11,026 nucleotides of DNA from an uncultured Collinsella sp. (GTDB lineage: Bacteria; Actinomycetota; Coriobacteriia; Coriobacteriales; Coriobacteriaceae): the NCBI GenBank assembly GCA_900554465.1, contig USHF01000037.1, positions 1-11,026 on the forward strand, read 5' to 3'. Below the pieces are notes generated by a model that ran no database searches, had not been told where the DNA came from, and saw only the letters and a program-made list of their open reading frames with translations. Positions 7,461-11,026 of this stretch are shown here, in pieces; position 1 is the first letter of the stretch, and every line of letters begins with the position of its first letter. The position numbers and the translations under genes are program-made.

Positions 7461-7493
7461 TTGGTGCAAAGGGGTCAGGTTACTTTGCGCCAA
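7461..7493 (+). repeat. Palindromic repeat R1/R2-like with GGGGTCAGG core
   Basis: TTGGTGCAAAG (7461-7471) pairs with CTTTGCGCCAA (7483-7493) with one G-T position, around an 11-nt loop. The last stem base plus the loop reads GGGGTCAGGTTA. The layout matches R1 and R2: an 11-12 bp stem of unrelated sequence around a GGGGnCAGG core. Confidence 0.65.
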
Positions 7494-7499
7494 AAGGGG

Positions 7500-7568
7500 A
7501 AGTTGCGGTGGAATAGTTCCCGTTTGGCCGTCTTGAGGGGTTAAACAGGAGCGATTTCACCGCAACTT
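7500..7568 (+). repeat. 69-bp near-perfect hairpin element R4
   Basis: Bases 7500-7525 pair with 7543-7568: of 26 positions, 22 are Watson-Crick, two are wobble and two mismatched. The outer arm is AAGTTGCGGTG/CACCGCAACTT. The 17-nt loop contains TTGAGGGG. It starts 7 bp after the preceding palindrome. With no T-tract and no transposase, a miniature repeat element or a folded transcript are both possible. Confidence 0.7.
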
Positions 7569-7622
7569 ATCGATGGCGTGTTTGGTTGGTGCCTGTTGAT
7601 GGCCTGGGCATCGGGGAGGGCA

Positions 7623-7673
7623 GGCTCCGTTATAATCGCGTAGGAACTTAATTTACGAAACGGGACGGGAGCC
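7623..7673 (+). promoter_or_regulatory. -10 box and leader of the DUF1846 gene
   Basis: A perfect TATAAT lies at 7631-7636, 41 bp before the start codon; no good -35 hexamer is visible at 16-18 bp upstream. GGCTCC (7623-7628) is complementary to GGAGCC (7668-7673), the latter being part of the ribosome binding site region, but its upstream arm precedes the likely transcription start, so RNA pairing is improbable. Confidence 0.5.
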
Positions 7674-7677
7674 ATAC

Positions 7678-9159
7678 ATGCGCCAGGGTTTCGACAACGC
7701 GAAGTATATCGAGCTGCAGGCTGCTCACATTAAGGAGCGCATCTCGCAGTTTGGCGGCAAGCTGTATTTGGAGTTTGGCGGCAAGCTGTTCGATGACTAT
7801 CATGCCAGCCGCGTGCTACCGGGTTTTGAGCCGGACAGCAAGTTCCGCATGCTCAAAAGCATCGCCGACGATGTCGAGGTTATCATCGCGATCAACGCGA
7901 ACCACATCGAGAAAAACAAGGCTCGTGGTGACCTTGGCATTACCTATGACGAGGACGTCTTGCGCCTGGTCGACCTGTTCCGCGGCAACGGTTTTGCTGT
8001 CGCGGCCGTGGTTATCACGCAGTATGCCGGTCAGCCCGCTGCCGACGTCTTCCGCAATCGTCTGAATGCACTCGGCATTCCCGCCAAGCTGCACTATCCC
8101 ATTGAGGGCTATCCGCACGACGTCGATCTGATCGTTTCTGACGAAGGCTACGGCAAGAACGAGTTCGTCGAGACCACGCGTCCGCTCGTTGTCGTGACGG
8201 CGCCCGGCCCTGGCTCGGGCAAGCTCGCCACTTGCCTCTCGCAGCTGTATCACGAGCATAAGCACGGTACCGCCGCCGGCTATGCCAAGTTTGAGACCTT
8301 CCCGGTCTGGAATCTTCCTCTGACGCATCCGGTCAATATTGCCTACGAGGCCGCCACGGCAGACCTCGATGACGCCAACATCATCGACTCCTTCCACCTG
8401 GAGGCCTACAACAAGACCACGGTCAACTACAACCGCGACGTCGAGGCCTTCCCGGTAGTCCGTGCCCTGATGGAAAAGATCCTGGGCAAGAGCCCCTACC
8501 AGAGCCCTACGGACATGGGCGTCAATATGGTCGGTTTTGCCATCACCGATGACGATGCCTGCCGCGACGCTTCCAAGATGGAGATCGTCCGCCGCTACTT
8601 TACCGCGGTCGAAAATGTGCGCCGTACCGGCGTGGGCGATGAGCAAGTCGACCGTCTCAAGATTATTATGAAGAAAGCCGGCATCGATAAGAACTACTCA
8701 CCGGCGCGCTCGGCGGCCCTCACCAGGGAGCAGCTGACGGGTGGTCCCGTGGGTGCCATGGTCATGCCCGATGGCTCCGTGGTGACCGGTAAGACCTCCA
8801 CGCGCCTGGGCGCCGCAAGTTCGCTCATTATGAACGCCCTCAAGCATGTCTCGGGCGTCGACCTTGAGCTCGAGGTCATTAGCGATGAGGCGATCGAGCC
8901 CATCAGTAAGCTCAAGACGCATTTCCTGGGCAGCAAAAACCCGCGCCTCCACACCGACGAGACGCTTATGGCGCTGTCGATCACCTCGGCCACGAGTGAG
9001 ACGGCCGCTCGCGTCCTTTCGGGCCTGGAGCAGCTGCGCGGTTGCGATGCCTTCTTTAGCGTGATTATCTCGCCGACGGACGAGACGGTACTTCGCAAGT
9101 TGGGCATCAACGTGTGCTGCGAGCCCAAGTTTGAGCGCCGCGGTTTCTTCCATCGCTAA
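7678..9159 (+). CDS. DUF1846 / UPF0371 family protein
   Basis: The 493-residue product opens with the highly characteristic run GFDNAKYIELQ (4-14) and FGGKLYLEFGGKLFDDYHAS (25-44) of the UPF0371 family, whose members are about 490-505 residues. A glycine-rich loop GPGSGK at 177-182 follows a beta strand (LVVVTAP), resembling a nucleotide-binding loop. Further family-like segments are FPVWNLPLTHPVNIAYEAAT, NIIDSFHLEAY and DMGVNMVGFAITDD. It is probably cytosolic: no signal peptide or membrane segment is seen. Structures are known for the family, but to my knowledge no reaction is established, so I give no function. The start at 7678 has GGGAG about 8 nt upstream and the family motif begins at residue 4. 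It is flanked by its own -10 box and a strong terminator, so it is likely monocistronic. Confidence 0.93.
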   Translation: MRQGFDNAKYIELQAAHIKERISQFGGKLYLEFGGKLFDDYHASRVLPGFEPDSKFRMLKSIADDVEVIIAINANHIEKNKARGDLGITYDEDVLRLVDLFRGNGFAVAAVVITQYAGQPAADVFRNRLNALGIPAKLHYPIEGYPHDVDLIVSDEGYGKNEFVETTRPLVVVTAPGPGSGKLATCLSQLYHEHKHGTAAGYAKFETFPVWNLPLTHPVNIAYEAATADLDDANIIDSFHLEAYNKTTVNYNRDVEAFPVVRALMEKILGKSPYQSPTDMGVNMVGFAITDDDACRDASKMEIVRRYFTAVENVRRTGVGDEQVDRLKIIMKKAGIDKNYSPARSAALTREQLTGGPVGAMVMPDGSVVTGKTSTRLGAASSLIMNALKHVSGVDLELEVISDEAIEPISKLKTHFLGSKNPRLHTDETLMALSITSATSETAARVLSGLEQLRGCDAFFSVIISPTDETVLRKLGINVCCEPKFERRGFFHR

Positions 9160-9193
9160 GTTTGAAGCACCGCGGTAATTGCATTGCATTTTG

Positions 9194-9226
9194 GCCGTAT
9201 CGGGTTAGCGCCCGGTACGGCTTTTT
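9194..9226 (+). terminator. Rho-independent terminator of the DUF1846 gene
   Basis: GCCGTATCGGG (9194-9204) pairs with CCCGGTACGGC (9211-9221) with a single T-G position and a 6-nt loop, followed by five T residues. It lies 34 bp after the stop codon. Confidence 0.92.
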
Positions 9227-9291
9227 GATCAATAAAGCGTCTATTTCGGCGAAAAAATAGCTGTTTACCTGCCTAGAAACAATTTGAGCGG

Positions 9292-9358
9292 TATACAATA
9301 ACCGTAACTGTTTCATCCTTAGCGGGATGCCGCATGATGGATATTATCTGCCATCGTG
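9292..9358 (+). promoter_or_regulatory. Promoter and structured leader of the winged-helix gene
   Basis: TATACAAT at 9292-9299 is a good -10 region, with no convincing -35. The roughly 110-nt leader that would follow contains two hairpins, CATCC/GGATG (9314-9318, 9325-9329) and CATGATGG/CCATCGTG (9333-9340, 9351-9358, one wobble). A 17-codon frame starts at 9334 and ends at 9387, within this leader. The rest of the gap 9160-9416 holds the terminator described above. Confidence 0.45.
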
Positions 9359-9416
9359 AGGTGTGTCGGTCGCGCACGGCGCGTTAGATGCTCGTGCTCG
9401 GTTTGAGGAGGCTGCT

Positions 9417-9755
9417 ATGGCGGGCAAGGGTCGTGCGAGTGTTAACGATATGAAGCGTGTCGAGGTGCTGGTGTTGATGGAGATCGACCAGCAAACCGAA
9501 GACAATGGCGGGCCGTATGGTTTCTCGCGCAAAACGCTTGCCGAGCGCGTGGGGGTTTCGCCGTATCGTGCCCGCGCCGCAATCGATCGCTTGGATTCCG
9601 AAGGTATGATTGATGTCGTCTCGCGTTATAGCGACGACGGCGGTCAGCTTGCAAATGGCATTTGCCTCACCGAACGTGGTGAGTGGTATCTTGAGGGCGT
9701 CCGTACCGGCATGCTCGTTCAAGAAATGCTTGAGGACGAGGTTGCTGATCGATAG
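9417..9755 (+). CDS. Small winged helix-turn-helix DNA-binding protein
   Basis: The product from the ATG at 9417 is 112 residues. A winged-helix domain spans about 14-90: SRKTLAERVGVSPYRARAAIDRL is a clear helix-turn-helix with its recognition helix at SPYRARAAIDRL, followed by a wing region (GMIDVVSRYSDDGGQLANGICLT) and a final helix (ERGEWYLEGVRTGMLVQEMLE). The domain resembles MarR, GntR and replication-initiator winged helices, but I cannot assign a family or target. A GTG at 9363 would add 18 residues; I prefer 9417 because GAGGAG lies 6 nt upstream. The protein is acidic at the C-terminus and has no visible ligand domain, so it may act as a dimeric repressor. It stands between its own promoter and terminator, upstream of pyrG but not co-transcribed with it by these signals. 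Confidence 0.8.
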   Translation: MAGKGRASVNDMKRVEVLVLMEIDQQTEDNGGPYGFSRKTLAERVGVSPYRARAAIDRLDSEGMIDVVSRYSDDGGQLANGICLTERGEWYLEGVRTGMLVQEMLEDEVADR

Positions 9756-9779
9756 CAGCATGTAACCCTTGCCATAGCG

Positions 9780-9808
9780 ACGCCGCCTGGGAAACCGGGC
9801 GGCGTTTT
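9780..9808 (+). terminator. Rho-independent terminator of the winged-helix gene
   Basis: ACGCCGCCTGG (9780-9790) pairs with CCGGGCGGCGT (9795-9805) with one T-G wobble around a GAAA loop, followed by TTTTGTTT. This separates the regulator from pyrG. Confidence 0.93.
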
Positions 9809-9846
9809 GTTTCAAGATGGAGAAATGCTATTGCGCGTAAGAAAAA

Positions 9847-9915
9847 TTGCATGCGGCGTGCGTCGCGAGTATTACAATGAAGACCCGTAAGATGTGTATG
9901 GACAACTTCTACGGG
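9847..9915 (+). promoter_or_regulatory. pyrG promoter and leader hairpin
   Basis: TACAAT at 9873-9878 is a good -10 box; TTGCAT at 9847-9852 could be the -35 but the spacing is 20 bp. The predicted leader starts near 9885 and contains CCCGTA (9884-9889) complementary to TACGGG (9910-9915). It lacks the initial GGGC and the intrinsic terminator of the CTP-responsive pyrG attenuator known from Bacillus. Confidence 0.5.
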
Positions 9916-9933
9916 AAGCGCAGGTAACTCAAT

Positions 9934-10998
9934 ATGACCAAGCATGTGTTCGTGACCGGCGGCGTGGTTTCGTCTCTGGGCAAGGGTATTACCGCGGCCT
10001 CGCTGGGCCGTCTGCTCAAGTCGCGCGGGTACAAGGTAACGATGCAAAAGGCCGACCCGTATCTGAACGTCGACCCCGGCACCATGAGTCCGTTCCAGCA
10101 TGGCGAGGTCTTTGTGACCGAGGACGGCTACGAGTCCGATCTGGACCTGGGCCACTACGAGCGCTTTATCGACGAGAACCTGACCCGCGATTCCAACTTT
10201 ACGACTGGTGCCATCTATAAGAGCCTGATCGCCCGCGAGCGTCGCGGTGACTTTTTAGGCGGTACCGTGCAGGTGATTCCTCACGTCACCAATGCCATTA
10301 AGGATAAGTTCCGCCGCATCGAGGAGCAGACCGGCTCCGATGTAGTCATCACCGAGCTGGGCGGCACGATCGGCGACATCGAGTCCCAACCGTTTGTCGA
10401 GGCCATTCGTCAGTACCGCAAGGAGGCCGGCCCCGAGAACGTCTGCTACATCCACGTGTCGCTCGTTCCCTATATCGCCGCCGCCCACGAGGTCAAGACC
10501 AAGCCCACGCAGCATTCCGTCAAGGAGCTCCGCAGCTTTGGCATCCAGCCCGATATTATCGTGTTGCGCTCCGACCACCATATCGATGACGCTATCCGCG
10601 GGAAGATCGCAAGCTTCTGCGACGTCGACACCGATTGCGTCTTTACCAACGAGGACTGCGCGAGCATTTACGATGTTCCGCAGCTGCTTGCCGAGCAGGA
10701 CTTTGACCTGCGCATTTGCGAGCGCCTGGGTCTGGACCCGCGTGAGCGCGACATGAGCGAGTGGAACGAGTTCCTGCGCAAACAGAATCACGCCAACCAT
10801 CACGCCGACAAGGTGAAGATTGCCGTCGTTGGCAAGTACACGCAGCTGCCCGATGCGTACCTGTCGGTTATCGAGGCCCTGCACCATGCGGGCGTCTTCT
10901 ACGATCGCCATGTGGACGTCCAGCTGGTCGACGGCGAGAGCCTCGACGAGCAGAATGTCTCCGAAGTTCTGGGCGACGCTTCGGGCATCCTGGTCCCC
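9934..10998 (+). CDS. pyrG: CTP synthase, 3'-truncated
   Basis: CTP synthase aminates UTP to CTP using ATP and glutamine-derived ammonia, the last step of de novo pyrimidine nucleotide synthesis. The window encodes residues 1-355 of an expected roughly 535-550. The synthetase domain shows GGVVSSLGKGITAASLGRLL at 9-28, KADPYLNVDPGTMSPFQHGE (family form KLDPYINVDPGTMSP), SDLDLGHYERF and ELGGTIGDIESQPF. The glutamine amidotransferase domain begins at VKIAVVGKYTQLPDAYLSV and stops at GILVP, just before the expected GGFG; the catalytic cysteine motif is not present. The frame then reads into adapter sequence, so the apparent C-terminus after codon 355 is artificial. The start at 9934 matches the conserved TKHVFVTGGVVSS start, with AGG about 9 nt upstream. 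An Ala replaces the usual Leu in KLDPY. Confidence 0.97.
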
Positions 10999-11026
10999 TG
11001 TCTCTTATACACATCTCCGAGCCCAC
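10998..11026 (+). other. Illumina Nextera / Tn5 mosaic-end adapter (sequencing artefact)
   Basis: CTGTCTCTTATACACATCT is the 19-bp Tn5 mosaic end used in Nextera libraries, and the following CCGAGCCCAC continues as the Nextera read-2 adapter. It interrupts the conserved VPGGFG motif of pyrG. The genomic sequence therefore ends at 10997 or 10998; the shared C is ambiguous. Confidence 0.98.

Noticed and set aside
7209..7544. Small plus-strand frames (111 and 73 codons) between glmS and DUF1846
   Set aside because: They run through terminator hairpins and the palindromic repeats, lack a good ribosome site and have no recognisable domain. Similar predicted peptides in other genomes could arise from the repeat itself.
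7816..8646. 276-codon minus-strand frame opposite the DUF1846 gene
   Set aside because: Antisense shadow; the plus-strand product carries the family signature.
9884..9933. CTP-sensing pyrG attenuator of the Bacillus type
   Set aside because: No initial GGGC run and no intrinsic terminator between the promoter and pyrG; only a 6-bp hairpin.
10255..10911. 218-codon minus-strand frame opposite pyrG
   Set aside because: Antisense shadow of pyrG.
10998..11026. Tn5/IS50 transposon end
   Set aside because: The mosaic end is followed directly by the Nextera adapter, so it comes from library preparation.

Overview
The window is a GC-rich (by eye about 60%), densely coded bacterial chromosome segment. 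The protein flavour, the codon choice and the abundance of short dispersed palindromes carrying a CCTGTCCC/GGGACAGG core resemble gut Coriobacteriia, most likely Collinsella or a near relative. That assignment is inference; no marker in the window proves it. The last 29 bases (10998-11026) are not genomic: they match the Illumina Nextera/Tn5 adapter, so the contig ends artificially inside pyrG.

Layout. On the left, two minus-strand genes: the start of an unrecognised exported or membrane-anchored protein (1-223) and a larE-type sulfur transferase (345-1223). A divergent AT-rich intergenic region leads to a plus-strand HAD phosphatase/phosphomutase (1397-2047). Hairpin-rich DNA then separates it from a convergent minus-strand AAA ATPase/DUF4143 gene (2249-3454), which is less GC-rich and has a very AT-rich promoter region. 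Next is a minus-strand LacI-family repressor (3670-4803) with its own terminator, promoter and a probable self-operator.

From 4869 to 5200 there is no gene. The stretch is a cluster of palindromic repeats in a nearly mirror-symmetric order. Then come the plus-strand housekeeping genes: glmS (5361-7208), a second repeat-bearing intergenic region (7209-7677), a DUF1846/UPF0371 gene (7678-9159), a small winged-helix regulator (9417-9755) and the first two thirds of pyrG (9934-10998, cut by the adapter). Most of these genes have their own terminator and promoter, so they look like single transcription units rather than one operon.

How the genes relate. glmS makes glucosamine-6-phosphate for cell-wall precursors and pyrG makes CTP, so both are core anabolic enzymes. 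larE belongs to nickel-pincer cofactor synthesis, but no larA, larB or larC lies in the window. I see no phage-defence island, CRISPR array, toxin-antitoxin pair or biosynthetic cluster. The most unusual content is non-coding: a set of palindromic elements whose stems differ completely while the loops keep a GGGGACAGG-like core, plus a 59-bp element present as an inverted pair.
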